A DNA stretch of 36,095 nt, taken from positions 1 through 36,095 of the forward strand of contig RDXK01000104.1 of the NCBI GenBank assembly GCA_004292605.1, given 5' to 3'. Made by a program: the position numbers and the translations under genes. Under the pieces are notes generated by a model. That model was not told the DNA's origin. It saw nothing but the letters and a program-made list of their open reading frames with translations, and searched no databases. Source of the DNA: Bacteroidota bacterium (lineage in GTDB: Bacteria > Bacteroidota > Bacteroidia > Chitinophagales > Chitinophagaceae). Shown piece by piece: positions 8,617 through 16,601 of the stretch (positions are counted from its first letter, which is position 1; the number at the start of each line of letters is the position of its first letter).

Positions 8617-9303
8617 TTAAATCTCTTTAATGTTTTTTTCAGCCGCTTCCATTTCTTGCAAATATTGCTGAATTTCTTCATCGCTAATCATCTCAAAACT
8701 ATGGTCGGCATCTTCTGTAGTATTTTCCTGTACCGCTGTATTGGTAAGTAAATGCACTACATCGTTATGGTTTAAATACTGCTGAATTTCTTCGTCACTC
8801 ACTTGTTCTATACCTTGTGTACTAGCTAAATTTTCTACATTTTCCGTACGGCTGTAAAATATAATAGCAGTACTAAATAAGCCCGCTATCAATACCGCAG
8901 CAGCCGCCCATTTTAACCAACTTTGTTTGGAAAAAGCAACTAATTTACTCTTAGGTTTTGCCACCGTTAAAGGCTGTATATTTTCAAAATACTGAGCCGG
9001 TACATGGTAAGGCATTTGCTTGGTAGCTTGTGCAAGTGTAGGTAAATGGGTTTCCACTTCAGTACCACTTTCGCTAAAGCGAATGGCTTCTAAAATTTGA
9101 GTAGGTAATTGTTCAAAATAATTAGCAGGTGCTTGAAAACTTGCACCTTCCGCCGCTACTTTCATTTTGCTATGCAGCAATATTCTATCTGCCAACTGTG
9201 GAAAATAACCTTCTTCCACGGTAAAAGCGTTGGCTATACCGCTAGCTAACAACGGGTATTGAAGCTCGGTTAATTCGTTTTGTATGGTAGAATTCGGTTT
9301 CAT
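8617..9303 (-). CDS. Single-pass membrane protein, probable anti-sigma factor
   Basis: I do not recognise a named family. The 228-aa protein has one membrane helix at about residues 129-150 (WLKWAAAAVLIAGLFSTAII). Before it come three copies of a short motif: VEEGYFPQLADRIL (29-42), APANYFEQLPTQIL (58-71) and VPAQYFENI (101-109). After it, SDEEIQQYL occurs twice exactly (169-177 and 207-215), the second near the C-terminus. The gene sits 34 nt downstream of an ECF sigma gene and before a Spy-like periplasmic protein. A cytoplasmic N-terminus that holds the sigma factor and a periplasmic C-terminus that senses a signal is the usual arrangement, so an anti-sigma role is a reasonable inference, though no zinc-finger anti-sigma motif is present. 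Confidence 0.72.
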   Translation of the reverse strand: MKPNSTIQNELTELQYPLLASGIANAFTVEEGYFPQLADRILLHSKMKVAAEGASFQAPANYFEQLPTQILEAIRFSESGTEVETHLPTLAQATKQMPYHVPAQYFENIQPLTVAKPKSKLVAFSKQSWLKWAAAAVLIAGLFSTAIIFYSRTENVENLASTQGIEQVSDEEIQQYLNHNDVVHLLTNTAVQENTTEDADHSFEMISDEEIQQYLQEMEAAEKNIKEI

Positions 9304-9337
9304 ACTATTGTTAAAGACTGTTAAAACGGAAAATGGT

Positions 9338-9883
9338 TTAATGATTTCTAATAAACTCCTCTATTTTTTTTGCCGCATGATGGTAACTTGCTTTTAACGC
9401 TCCCTCGCTGGTTTCTAAAATTTCACTCATTTTTTCGTACGGCATTTCATCAAAATACCGAAGGTTAAAAACCAGTTTTTGCTTATCGGGCAATTGCTGT
9501 ATAGCCAATTGTAGTTTCCATTCCAGCTTGTTGGCATCAAAAAAACTATCGGCCTTTACCTTATTGGTCATGGTTTCTGCCACATCATCCCAGGTACTTG
9601 TAGCGGTTCGTTTTTGCTTTTCTAAAAAAGTTAAACTTTCGTTGGTGGCTATACGGTACAGCCAGGTGTAAAGCTGACTATCCTCTCTAAAATTGGCCAA
9701 ACTTTTCCAAACCTTTATCATCAAGTTTTGCAAAACATCATTGGCATCCTCATGTTCCACCACCATACGCCGTATATGCCAGTACAGTTTTTCCTGGTAC
9801 TTTTTTATTATTTGCGTAAAAGCCTGTTCACGGGTGGCTTCATTGGCAAATGCCATTAGTAATTCTTTATCATCAGCATGCAT
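9338..9883 (-). CDS. ECF RNA polymerase sigma factor (sigma-70 family)
   Basis: A 181-aa extracytoplasmic-function sigma factor. Region 2 is visible around YHWHIRRMV-like helices with HEDANDVLQNLMIKVWKSL and SQLYTWLYRIATNESL (about residues 33-85). Region 4 is at about 125-178, with LPDKQKLVFNLRYFDEMPYEKMSEIL and a helix-turn-helix ending in GALKASYHHAAKKIEEF. It is the first gene of a three-gene minus-strand set with an anti-sigma-like membrane protein and a Spy-like protein. Upstream, TAATTTTA on the minus strand (about 9904-9911) is a 7/8 match to the housekeeping -7 box. It is divergent from serC across a 144-nt intergenic region. Confidence 0.93.
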   Translation of the reverse strand: MHADDKELLMAFANEATREQAFTQIIKKYQEKLYWHIRRMVVEHEDANDVLQNLMIKVWKSLANFREDSQLYTWLYRIATNESLTFLEKQKRTATSTWDDVAETMTNKVKADSFFDANKLEWKLQLAIQQLPDKQKLVFNLRYFDEMPYEKMSEILETSEGALKASYHHAAKKIEEFIRNH

Positions 9884-9942
9884 ACTTGCTAAATTGGAGT
9901 GTTAAAATTACCGTTTCGGGGTGTAGTATAGACGAGGGTTTG

Positions 9943-9968
9943 CCAGCTAGGTTTAAAACCCCTGCTGG
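9943..9968. repeat. Inverted repeat between the sigma gene and serC
   Basis: CCAGC-t-AGG and CCT-GCTGG form an 8-bp stem with a one-base bulge around an AT-rich loop, followed on the plus strand by ttttatt. It resembles a terminator, but no plus-strand gene lies upstream, because both flanking genes diverge from here. It may be an operator or chance structure. Confidence 0.3.
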
Positions 9969-10027
9969 TTTTATTAACTATTTTGCAGTAACATTTGGTT
10001 TACTTTGCACCTGAAATATTCCGTGGT

Positions 10028-11101
10028 ATGATGCATAATTTCAATTCCGGCCCCTCTATTTTACCCGCAAGCGTTTTACAGCAAGCGGCTGCAGGCATAC
10101 AAAATTTCAATAATTCTGGACTATCCATTTTAGAAATTGGTCATCGTACTCCTTTGTTTGAAGAGGTGCTACACACTGCCCAAACTTTGGTGAAGCGGCT
10201 TTTAAACTTACCCCAACATTACGAGGTTTTGTTTTTACACGGTGGTGCCACTACGCAGTTTTTACAAATACCCATGAATTTTTTAGATACCCATGCTACT
10301 GCCGTTTATTTTAATAATGGCATTTGGGGCAAAAAAGCAATAGAACAAGCCCAAGCTTTTGGCAATGTTTACGTAGCTGCCGATGGCTCCGATAAAAAGC
10401 ATGCCTATATTCCTAAAAATTACACCTTATCCAAGCAAGCCGCTTATGTGCATATAACTAGTAATAATACGGTGGAGGGTACACAATGGCATCAATTTCC
10501 GGATACCGATTTGCCCTTGGTGGCCGATATGAGTAGCGATATTTTTAGCCGACAGTTAGATTACTCCAAGTTTAGCCTTATTTACTGTGGGGCACAAAAA
10601 AATATGGGCGCCGCTGGCGTAACCATGGTGGCTATTGACCCACAAGCGTTTCCTACCATAAGTAGGCCTATACCCGCCATGCTACACTACCAAACACATA
10701 TTAATAATGGTAGTATGCTCAATACGCCACCTGTGTTTGCAGTATATGTAGCCATGCTTACCATGCAATGGATACAGCAGGAAGGTGGTTTGGCGGTGAT
10801 GGAACAGCGAGCCATAGAGCGTAGCACAAAAGTATACCAAGCTTTAGATGCTTTACCCGCATTTATACCTACTGTAGCCAAGGAAGATAGAAGCCATATG
10901 AACATTGTATTTACCACACAAAACCCTGCATGGGAGGAACTATTTTTACAGCGTTGCAAACAGGAAAATATGGTAGGTGTAAAAGGTTACCGTACCGTGG
11001 GTGGCTGTAGAGTGAGTTTGTACAATGCTATAGATATGCAAAGTGTAGATGCATTGGTAAACCTACTGCACCAGTGTAATGATGATTTTTTAAAGAAATA
11101 A
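10028..11101 (+). CDS. serC: Phosphoserine aminotransferase
   Basis: A 357-aa PLP-dependent class V aminotransferase that converts 3-phosphohydroxypyruvate and glutamate to O-phosphoserine, the second step of serine synthesis; it can also serve pyridoxal phosphate synthesis. The start MMHNFNSGPSILP matches the family N-terminus, and FLHGGATTQF and the PLP-lysine motif CGAQKNMGAAG (Lys191) are present. I choose the ATG at 10028 (ORF track 9995 is a TTG); 10031 is also possible. TTACTTTG at 10000-10007 is a 7/8 match to the -7 box, 20 nt before the start. The stop is 2 nt before the DUF1015 gene, so the two form an operon. serA, often found between or beside them in Bacteroidota, is not in the window. 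Confidence 0.95.
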   Translation: MMHNFNSGPSILPASVLQQAAAGIQNFNNSGLSILEIGHRTPLFEEVLHTAQTLVKRLLNLPQHYEVLFLHGGATTQFLQIPMNFLDTHATAVYFNNGIWGKKAIEQAQAFGNVYVAADGSDKKHAYIPKNYTLSKQAAYVHITSNNTVEGTQWHQFPDTDLPLVADMSSDIFSRQLDYSKFSLIYCGAQKNMGAAGVTMVAIDPQAFPTISRPIPAMLHYQTHINNGSMLNTPPVFAVYVAMLTMQWIQQEGGLAVMEQRAIERSTKVYQALDALPAFIPTVAKEDRSHMNIVFTTQNPAWEELFLQRCKQENMVGVKGYRTVGGCRVSLYNAIDMQSVDALVNLLHQCNDDFLKK

Positions 11102-11103
11102 CT

Positions 11104-12333
11104 ATGATAACAATAAGTGCGTTTAAAGCATTACGTCCACAACCGCAATTGGCAAAACTAATTGCCAGTCGCCCGTACGATGTGCTCACTAGTGCGGAAG
11201 CCCGGCAGGAGGTAATAGGAAATCCGGATAGTTTTTTACACATCACCAAAAGTGAGGTAGACTTACCTGAAACCACCGATATACATACCGATGTAGTGTA
11301 CCAAAAAGCTGCGGAAAATTTACAGGCTTTTATAAAAAAAGGGGTGCTTTTTCAGGAAGATAAACCCTGCCTGTACATTTATGAATTAACCATGAATGGC
11401 AGAACACAAACGGGTTTGGTAGCCGGTAGTAGCGTGAACGATTATGAAAATAATTTAATAAAAAAACATGAATTTACCCGCCCTGAAAAGGAGCAGGATA
11501 GAATAAACCATATAGCCACCGCAAGGGCACAAACGGGTAATGTGTTTTTAGCCTACAGAAATAATGCTGGGGTAGATGCTATTATAGCTCAATGGAAACA
11601 AACCAAATCGGCCGTATACAAATTCACTGCGGAAGATGGTATTGTCCATGCCATTTGGGTAATTAATAACGATGATACCATAGCGGCCATCACCCAATTG
11701 TTTGCTACCGAAGTGCCTTGCACCTATATTGCAGATGGGCATCATAGGGCGGCAAGTGCAGCAAAAGTTAGAGCTGCTTTGGGCACACAAGCCAGCGAGG
11801 AGAGCAATTATTTTTTAACTACCTTATTTCCTGCTAACGAGCTGTATATAATGGATTATAACCGTGTGGTGAAAGATTTAAACGGCCACACAACGAAGGA
11901 ACTTCTCCATGCTTTGGCGGAAAAATTTACCATTACACCTTCAGGTAAGCAAAGTGTAAAACCAGCGCAAGCCCATGAAATAGGTTTGTACGTAGCAGGC
12001 CAATGGTACCAGTTACACGCTAAGGAAAATACCTTTACTACCGATGCAATTGGCGTGTTAGATGTAACCATATTACAGAACAATATTTTTACACCTTTAT
12101 TAAATATTGTGGATCAACGCACCGATAAACGTGTAGATTTTGTGGGGGGGATTAGAGGTATTGGTGAGCTGGAAAAAAGAGTAGATAGCGGCGATATGGC
12201 TGCAGCTTTTAGTTTGTATCCTGTTTCCATAGAACAATTATTTACCATTGCCGATACGGGTAATGTAATGCCACCAAAAAGTACTTGGTTTGAACCCAAA
12301 CTTAGAGATGGATTGCTAACACATTTAATTTAA
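11104..12333 (+). CDS. DUF1015 family protein, possibly linked to serine metabolism
   Basis: A 409-aa cytoplasmic protein of the DUF1015 family. Recognisable parts are the N-terminal IRAFRALRP-like start (here ISAFKALRPQPQLAKLIASRPYDVL), SFLHITKSEVDLP near residues 43-55, YIYEL at about 91-95, and a strongly conserved ADGHHRAASA (210-219). It follows serC by 2 nt, and DUF1015 genes commonly neighbour serA/serC in this phylum. The DGHHR motif recalls the GxxR motifs of ParB/sulfiredoxin folds, to which the archaeal serine kinase SerK belongs, so a reaction on serine or phosphoserine is an attractive but untested inference. A TPR protein follows after 4 nt. The family call is firm; the function is not. 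Confidence 0.88.
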   Translation: MITISAFKALRPQPQLAKLIASRPYDVLTSAEARQEVIGNPDSFLHITKSEVDLPETTDIHTDVVYQKAAENLQAFIKKGVLFQEDKPCLYIYELTMNGRTQTGLVAGSSVNDYENNLIKKHEFTRPEKEQDRINHIATARAQTGNVFLAYRNNAGVDAIIAQWKQTKSAVYKFTAEDGIVHAIWVINNDDTIAAITQLFATEVPCTYIADGHHRAASAAKVRAALGTQASEESNYFLTTLFPANELYIMDYNRVVKDLNGHTTKELLHALAEKFTITPSGKQSVKPAQAHEIGLYVAGQWYQLHAKENTFTTDAIGVLDVTILQNNIFTPLLNIVDQRTDKRVDFVGGIRGIGELEKRVDSGDMAAAFSLYPVSIEQLFTIADTGNVMPPKSTWFEPKLRDGLLTHLI

Positions 12334-12337
12334 TAGT

Positions 12338-13336
12338 ATGAAACTAGTAGTAGGGTTATTGATAGCCTTAGGTATCTATAGTAATGCACAATCGCAAACC
12401 AGTGATAGTGTCATTTTTGCTCAAAGTATGCAGTTTATGCGGGAAGGCGACTATGAAAACAGTGCCTTACTATTACAACGTTTGCACAGTGCTAACACGG
12501 CTAATTTTGATTATATTAAACAATTTGCATTTGTAAGTTACCTACGGAAAGATTATGCTAAGGGTCTTGAGCTTGGAAAAAGCTTACTAGCTAATCCAAA
12601 GGCCGATGTAAATTGTTTTCAAATTGTAGCTAATATTCACAGTGCTTTGGGCGATAATAAGCAGGTAGAAAAAACACTGAAAAAGGGATTAGAAAAATTC
12701 CCTTCCAGTGGTTTATTGCTGAGTGAATTAGGTGAGTATTATGCACTAGATGGTAAACCCACGCAAGCCGTTCAGCTATGGGAAAAAGGTATAGCTGCCG
12801 AGCCACGGGTAGCTAGTAATTACTTTTTTGCGGCACAGTATTATGCCCAATTTAATGAGCCGGTAAAAGCCATGGTGTACGCAGAAACTTTTATAAATAT
12901 TGAAAAACTTACGGAGCGTACTACTACCGCCCGAAATATATTGTTGAATGCTTACAAGAAAGTGCTAGTGCCTGTAACCGATAAAACTACGGGGTACACG
13001 GCCGAAGCGGGTTTGTATAATGCCATAGGCACACAAATACAAAAAAATGCCTACACTACTATGCAGGGTATTACTGCTGCTACCTTACATACTTTACGCA
13101 CCGAATTTTTACAGCAATGGGTAGAAGGTAATTTGGCTAGTAAATACGGCAGTGTACCTGTATTTAGTTTTTGGCAGGAATTACAAAAGGCTAATTTGTT
13201 TGAAGCCTATAACCAGTGGGTATTGGGCAGTAGTAACGCGGCAAGCTACGCTGCATGGGTAGATAAGAACAAAGCCGTAAACGATCAATTTTTTAAATTT
13301 TATCGCAACCATATTTTTAAAACAAGTGTTAAGTAA
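12338..13336 (+). CDS. Exported tetratricopeptide-repeat protein
   Basis: A 332-aa protein with an N-terminal signal peptide (MKLVVGLLIALGIYSNAQSQ), so it is probably periplasmic. Helical repeats of TPR type cover about residues 20-190, for example FQIVANIHSALGDNKQVEKT and LLLSELGEYYALDGKPTQAV, each with the small/large residue spacing of TPRs. The C-terminal 130 residues are not clearly TPR and I do not recognise them. It starts 4 nt after the DUF1015 gene and ends 13 nt before the yceI-like gene, so it belongs to the same transcription unit as serC. The partner it binds cannot be told from the sequence. Confidence 0.8.
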   Translation: MKLVVGLLIALGIYSNAQSQTSDSVIFAQSMQFMREGDYENSALLLQRLHSANTANFDYIKQFAFVSYLRKDYAKGLELGKSLLANPKADVNCFQIVANIHSALGDNKQVEKTLKKGLEKFPSSGLLLSELGEYYALDGKPTQAVQLWEKGIAAEPRVASNYFFAAQYYAQFNEPVKAMVYAETFINIEKLTERTTTARNILLNAYKKVLVPVTDKTTGYTAEAGLYNAIGTQIQKNAYTTMQGITAATLHTLRTEFLQQWVEGNLASKYGSVPVFSFWQELQKANLFEAYNQWVLGSSNAASYAAWVDKNKAVNDQFFKFYRNHIFKTSVK

Positions 13337-13349
13337 AAAAAAGTAAACA

Positions 13350-13970
13350 ATGAAACAAGTAAGTTTTTTAGCCATTGCGGCCGTAGTATTAGCCTCATGC
13401 GGGGGCAACAGTACCGAAACCACTAACAATACCACCACGGTAACCGTATCTACCGGTGCAGATACACTTAGGGTAGATACCACAACCTCAGTAGTAAATT
13501 GGGTAGGTTCTAAGCCTACTGGCAAACACACAGGTACCATTAGCTTATCTAGCGGTTATTTATTAGCCAACGATACAGCTTTGCTAGGTGGTAAAATAGT
13601 TTTGAACATGAATACCATTAATACAACCGATTTAACTGGTGGTGAAAAAACTGATTTGGATAATCACTTAAAGGATGGCGACTTTTTTGATGTAGCCAAA
13701 TTTCCTACTGCTGAATTTGAAATTGCAAGCGTAGGTACCGATAGTTTAGGTGCTAAGCAATTAACGGGTAATTTAACCTTGAAAGGTATAGCCAAGCAAG
13801 TGGTATTCCCAGTTACTTATAGCTACACTGCTGGTGTACTTACTGCTAAAGCGGCTACTACCATCGACAGAAGTTTATGGGGTGTAAGCTACTCTGGTTC
13901 TAAAACACCATTAGATTGGGTTATTAGTAAAGAAGTGCCTTTAGAAATTGTACTTGTAGCCAAAAAATAA
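13350..13970 (+). CDS. YceI family lipoprotein
   Basis: A 206-aa predicted lipoprotein; the lipobox LASC places the modified cysteine at residue 17, followed by a Thr/Asn-rich linker. Residues about 40-206 form a YceI domain, a lipocalin-like barrel that in family members binds polyisoprenoids or amphiphiles in the periplasm. Visible landmarks are VVNWVGSKPTGKHTGTISL, the LDNHLKDGDFFDVAKFPTAEFEI segment and the GNLTLKGIAKQVVFPVTY strand pair. It is the last gene before a strong terminator and lies 13 nt after the TPR gene. No start ambiguity: the signal peptide begins at the annotated ATG. Confidence 0.92.
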   Translation: MKQVSFLAIAAVVLASCGGNSTETTNNTTTVTVSTGADTLRVDTTTSVVNWVGSKPTGKHTGTISLSSGYLLANDTALLGGKIVLNMNTINTTDLTGGEKTDLDNHLKDGDFFDVAKFPTAEFEIASVGTDSLGAKQLTGNLTLKGIAKQVVFPVTYSYTAGVLTAKAATTIDRSLWGVSYSGSKTPLDWVISKEVPLEIVLVAKK

Positions 13971-13984
13971 GAATGTATTCTAAC

Positions 13985-14018
13985 AAAAAAAGCTCCGAAA
14001 TTTTCGGAGCTTTTTTTT
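13985..14018. terminator. Bidirectional rho-independent terminator
   Basis: AAGCTCCGAAA and TTTCGGAGCTT form a long perfect stem flanked by an A-run on one side and an eight-T run on the other. It ends the serC-yceI transcript on the plus strand and the second ECF locus on the minus strand, where the barrel gene stops at 14029. Confidence 0.92.
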
Positions 14019-14028
14019 GGTAAAGTTC

Positions 14029-14907
14029 TTACCAATTGCTTAACCGTACACCAATTACGTAAGGTGTTTGGTCTAATCCAGTTCTATCGGCTTTGTGTAA
14101 ATTATTAAAGCTGTAGCTGCCGTATAAACGTACCGGGCCTAAACCTAATTCAGCAATGGCAGCAAAACGCCAAGGTTCTAAATTCATGGTGCCTCTGTCT
14201 TTTACTTTGCCACGCTCATTACTTACTTGCTTGTTACGGGCTGCTATTAAATAACCTGCACTTACACCTACACTTGCACTAAGGCCACGGCGTTTGCTAG
14301 GGTCTAAATTAAAGTTTAGCATTACAGGTACAGTTAAATATCCGGCGTATAATTTGTTTTTGCTAAAGCTAATACTATCGTTATGCACAAAGGGTTGTGG
14401 GTTATTTCTAAAGCTAATATTAGTAGAGTAGCGGAAGTTATACATTTCTAAACCTAAGCCATATTTCAAGTTTACTTTGCTTTTATATAGGCTGCGACGC
14501 TGCATAAAAAACCAAAGGTTTACGTTGGTAGATTTTGCATTATTCAGGCGAAAACTATTTTGGTTTACAGGCGTACCATTGGGGAAGGTTCTAAAATATC
14601 CTACGCTTTGTGCAGCAGCGTAGTTAGTACGGTCTACCACATTGGCAAAGCCAAGATCCAGTATCCACCAGTTGGTACTTACTTCCTTCACCACACGACG
14701 GTTACTTTTACCTACCGATATGGTAAACTGTTTGTCATCGGTTTTGGTTACGGTACTATTGCCACCATCTTTTTGTTTTTTGATGATTACAAAGTTGCCC
14801 ACACGTATAGTATCTGGTTCATTTTTTTTGGTAGAATCGCTGGTGTTTTGGGCGTTTAAGTTTAGGCAATACAATGCACTTACTGTTACAAGTAAAAGAG
14901 ATTTCAT
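14029..14907 (-). CDS. Outer-membrane beta-barrel protein (OMP_b-brl_2-like)
   Basis: A 292-aa exported protein with a signal peptide (MKSLLLVTVSALYCLNLNAQ) and a charged linker of about 60 residues. From about residue 75 on, alternating polar and hydrophobic strands such as WWILDLGFANVV, KYGLGLEMYNFRYS, AGYLTVPVMLNFNL, GLSASVGVSAGYLI and PVRLYGSYSF suggest an eight-stranded barrel. The last residue pattern, VIGVRLSNW, ends in an aromatic residue, as expected for outer-membrane barrels. It is the third gene of the second ECF sigma locus, 14 nt after the anti-sigma-like gene. The ligand or role is unknown; control by the adjacent sigma factor is inferred from position. Confidence 0.8.
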   Translation of the reverse strand: MKSLLLVTVSALYCLNLNAQNTSDSTKKNEPDTIRVGNFVIIKKQKDGGNSTVTKTDDKQFTISVGKSNRRVVKEVSTNWWILDLGFANVVDRTNYAAAQSVGYFRTFPNGTPVNQNSFRLNNAKSTNVNLWFFMQRRSLYKSKVNLKYGLGLEMYNFRYSTNISFRNNPQPFVHNDSISFSKNKLYAGYLTVPVMLNFNLDPSKRRGLSASVGVSAGYLIAARNKQVSNERGKVKDRGTMNLEPWRFAAIAELGLGPVRLYGSYSFNNLHKADRTGLDQTPYVIGVRLSNW

Positions 14908-14921
14908 ACAATAAAATTTAG

Positions 14922-16043
14922 TTATTTAACGGTTTTGTTCTTGGGGTCTATTTCAAAATTAGCAACCTGTATAGGTTCGTTACCAATGCTAGGTTTATTG
15001 GCAGGCCTTCCAATTCCTAAAATGTTTCCGGCACGTTTTAGAAGCGATTTTACTTTTGTTTTATTCAGTTCTAATGCTCCTACATACATGCTGTTATCCT
15101 CATCGGTATTTACTATGTTATACGCCCCACTGTTAGAAATGTTACTGGCGGTTACTAATTTTTTTTCATTATTTATTTCTAGTTCGTTCGCCTCTAACAA
15201 ACGCACTTTTTGCATAGCTGTTTCCATGCTAGCATCGGCTAAATCATCTGTAGCAGCATTGGTTAGTGGGCTCTCTGTGGCGGCCAACTCGGTATTGGTA
15301 GCTGCATAGTTGGTAGTAACCGGTATAGGCTTTGGTGCTACAGTGCTTGTTTTTGCGTTACGCTTATCTATGGTAGGTGTTACCACTGCTACCACCGTTT
15401 CCTTACTAGTATTTTGGGTATTAGCAGGGTTGGTAGCTGGTTTTATGTTGGTATTCGACTCCGCTTTGGTTTCTTTAGTTATTGCCACTGCCTTGGTACC
15501 ACCCTGCGTAGTTTTATCGCTGGCTAAATATTGATAGCCTTGTACTAAACAAATACCTACCACCGCTGCGGCCATACTAAAACGTAGTAAAAATGGTATT
15601 ACACGGGTATTTTTTTCTTCGCCACGTAATAGCTGTTTTTTGTAGGGATAAACGATTTTTTCGGCTACCAATTTCGTTTTGTTATACGCTATAAAACTGG
15701 CTTTATAGGCCGGCTCGGTTTCTACAAATTGCTCCACCGCTAGCTTTTCCTCGGTAGATAATTCACCATCTACATAAGCTGCAAAAAACTGTGTATAGTT
15801 TTCAGCGTTGATCAATGGTTCTTTACTTAATAAACTCGCTTTGAAATTTTCTGGCAGGCTCAGTTGCTCATCGCCCAAGGCATCGGGCTGTAAGTACACT
15901 TGTTGCAATAGTTCGTACTCCTGCTGTGCAAACGGATTTTGCTGTATAAACGCCCATACCACGGCTTGCTCCTCGGCCGACAATTCATTGTCTAGCAGCA
16001 GCAGCAAATATGTTTCGTAGTTATGTTCGTTAATAGTTATCAT
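14922..16043 (-). CDS. Membrane-anchored anti-sigma-like protein with duplicated N-terminal module
   Basis: A 373-aa protein immediately downstream of an ECF sigma gene (7-nt gap). Its N-terminus contains two copies of an anti-sigma-like helical module: NYETYLLLLLDNELSAEEQ (8-26) and NYTQFFAAYVDGELSTEEK (82-100), each followed by a run ending in QNP or TEP. The D-x-E-L-S-x-E-E pattern resembles the start of zinc-finger anti-sigma domains, but no His/Cys zinc ligands are visible. One membrane helix lies at about 152-172 (LLRFSMAAAVVGICLVQGYQ). The remaining 200 residues are Thr/Asn/Ala-rich and predicted disordered and periplasmic. I infer an anti-sigma role, with two cytoplasmic binding modules and a periplasmic tail. 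The next gene is an outer-membrane barrel. Confidence 0.75.
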   Translation of the reverse strand: MITINEHNYETYLLLLLDNELSAEEQAVVWAFIQQNPFAQQEYELLQQVYLQPDALGDEQLSLPENFKASLLSKEPLINAENYTQFFAAYVDGELSTEEKLAVEQFVETEPAYKASFIAYNKTKLVAEKIVYPYKKQLLRGEEKNTRVIPFLLRFSMAAAVVGICLVQGYQYLASDKTTQGGTKAVAITKETKAESNTNIKPATNPANTQNTSKETVVAVVTPTIDKRNAKTSTVAPKPIPVTTNYAATNTELAATESPLTNAATDDLADASMETAMQKVRLLEANELEINNEKKLVTASNISNSGAYNIVNTDEDNSMYVGALELNKTKVKSLLKRAGNILGIGRPANKPSIGNEPIQVANFEIDPKNKTVK

Positions 16044-16050
16044 GTAATAT

Positions 16051-16536
16051 TTATAGTACGTTTTCTCTTTTCACAATAAAGTTTTTCAAAATTGTACGTG
16101 CCCTGTGTAGGTATACTTTCACTTGGCTTTCGCTTAGGTTCATTATTTCGCCTATTTCTTGGTAATTATAGCCTTCATAATCTTTCAGCATCACTAAACT
16201 GCGTTGCGTTTCGTTTAGCTGGTTCAGTGCTAACTGTAAGGTTTTTTTCAATTGAGCGGAAGGCTGTGCTGTAGTACCATCTAGATGTGTAAAATCGTCT
16301 TGAATTACGGTTCGCTTTGCTTTTCGCGTATGATCAATCATTTGATTATACGCTATAGTAAATAGAAACGATTTTGCCGTACTGGCATCTACCGTTTCTC
16401 GGTTTCGCCATAATTTTTCAAAAGCGGTTTGTACCACATCCTTCGCATCCTCTTTATGACGGAGATTTTTTACAATAAAACGAAACACACCATCGGCATG
16501 GGCGTGTACACATTCGTTGTATTGTTGTTCTGTCAT
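16051..16536 (-). CDS. ECF RNA polymerase sigma factor
   Basis: A 161-aa ECF sigma factor. Region 2 includes RFIVKNLRHKEDAKDVVQTAFEKLWRNR and KSFLFTIAYNQMIDHTRK (about residues 17-77). Region 4 is at about 100-155, with ALNQLNETQRSLVMLKDYEGYNYQEIGEIMNLSESQVKVYLHRARTILKNF and a clear helix-turn-helix. It heads a minus-strand set with an anti-sigma-like protein and an outer-membrane barrel and is divergent from a fasciclin gene. The intergenic region carries GTTAC repeats and an inverted repeat that could mediate autoregulation. The start ATG at 16536 gives MTEQQYNECVHAH, a normal N-terminal length. Confidence 0.94.
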   Translation of the reverse strand: MTEQQYNECVHAHADGVFRFIVKNLRHKEDAKDVVQTAFEKLWRNRETVDASTAKSFLFTIAYNQMIDHTRKAKRTVIQDDFTHLDGTTAQPSAQLKKTLQLALNQLNETQRSLVMLKDYEGYNYQEIGEIMNLSESQVKVYLHRARTILKNFIVKRENVL

Positions 16537-16554
16537 ATTACAATTACTGTATCT

Positions 16555-16601
16555 GTTACGTAATACTACGTTTAATGTTACAGTTTGTTACAAGGTGTTA
16601 A
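16555..16601. promoter_or_regulatory. Candidate operator: GTTAC direct repeats and ACGTA/TACGT inverted repeat
   Basis: GTTAC occurs at 16555, 16577 and 16587, and GTTAA at 16597, so the last three are spaced exactly 10 bp apart. ACGTA-ATAC-TACGT (16558-16571) is a perfect inverted repeat with a 4-bp spacer. The cluster lies between the divergent ECF sigma and fasciclin genes. Read on the minus strand, GTAAC resembles the AAC-containing -35 elements of ECF promoters, which would fit autoregulation. This is inference from pattern only. Confidence 0.4.

Noticed and set aside
13181-13540. 119-aa minus-strand ORF across the TPR/YceI junction
   Set aside because: Antisense to two well-supported genes, including the YceI signal peptide.
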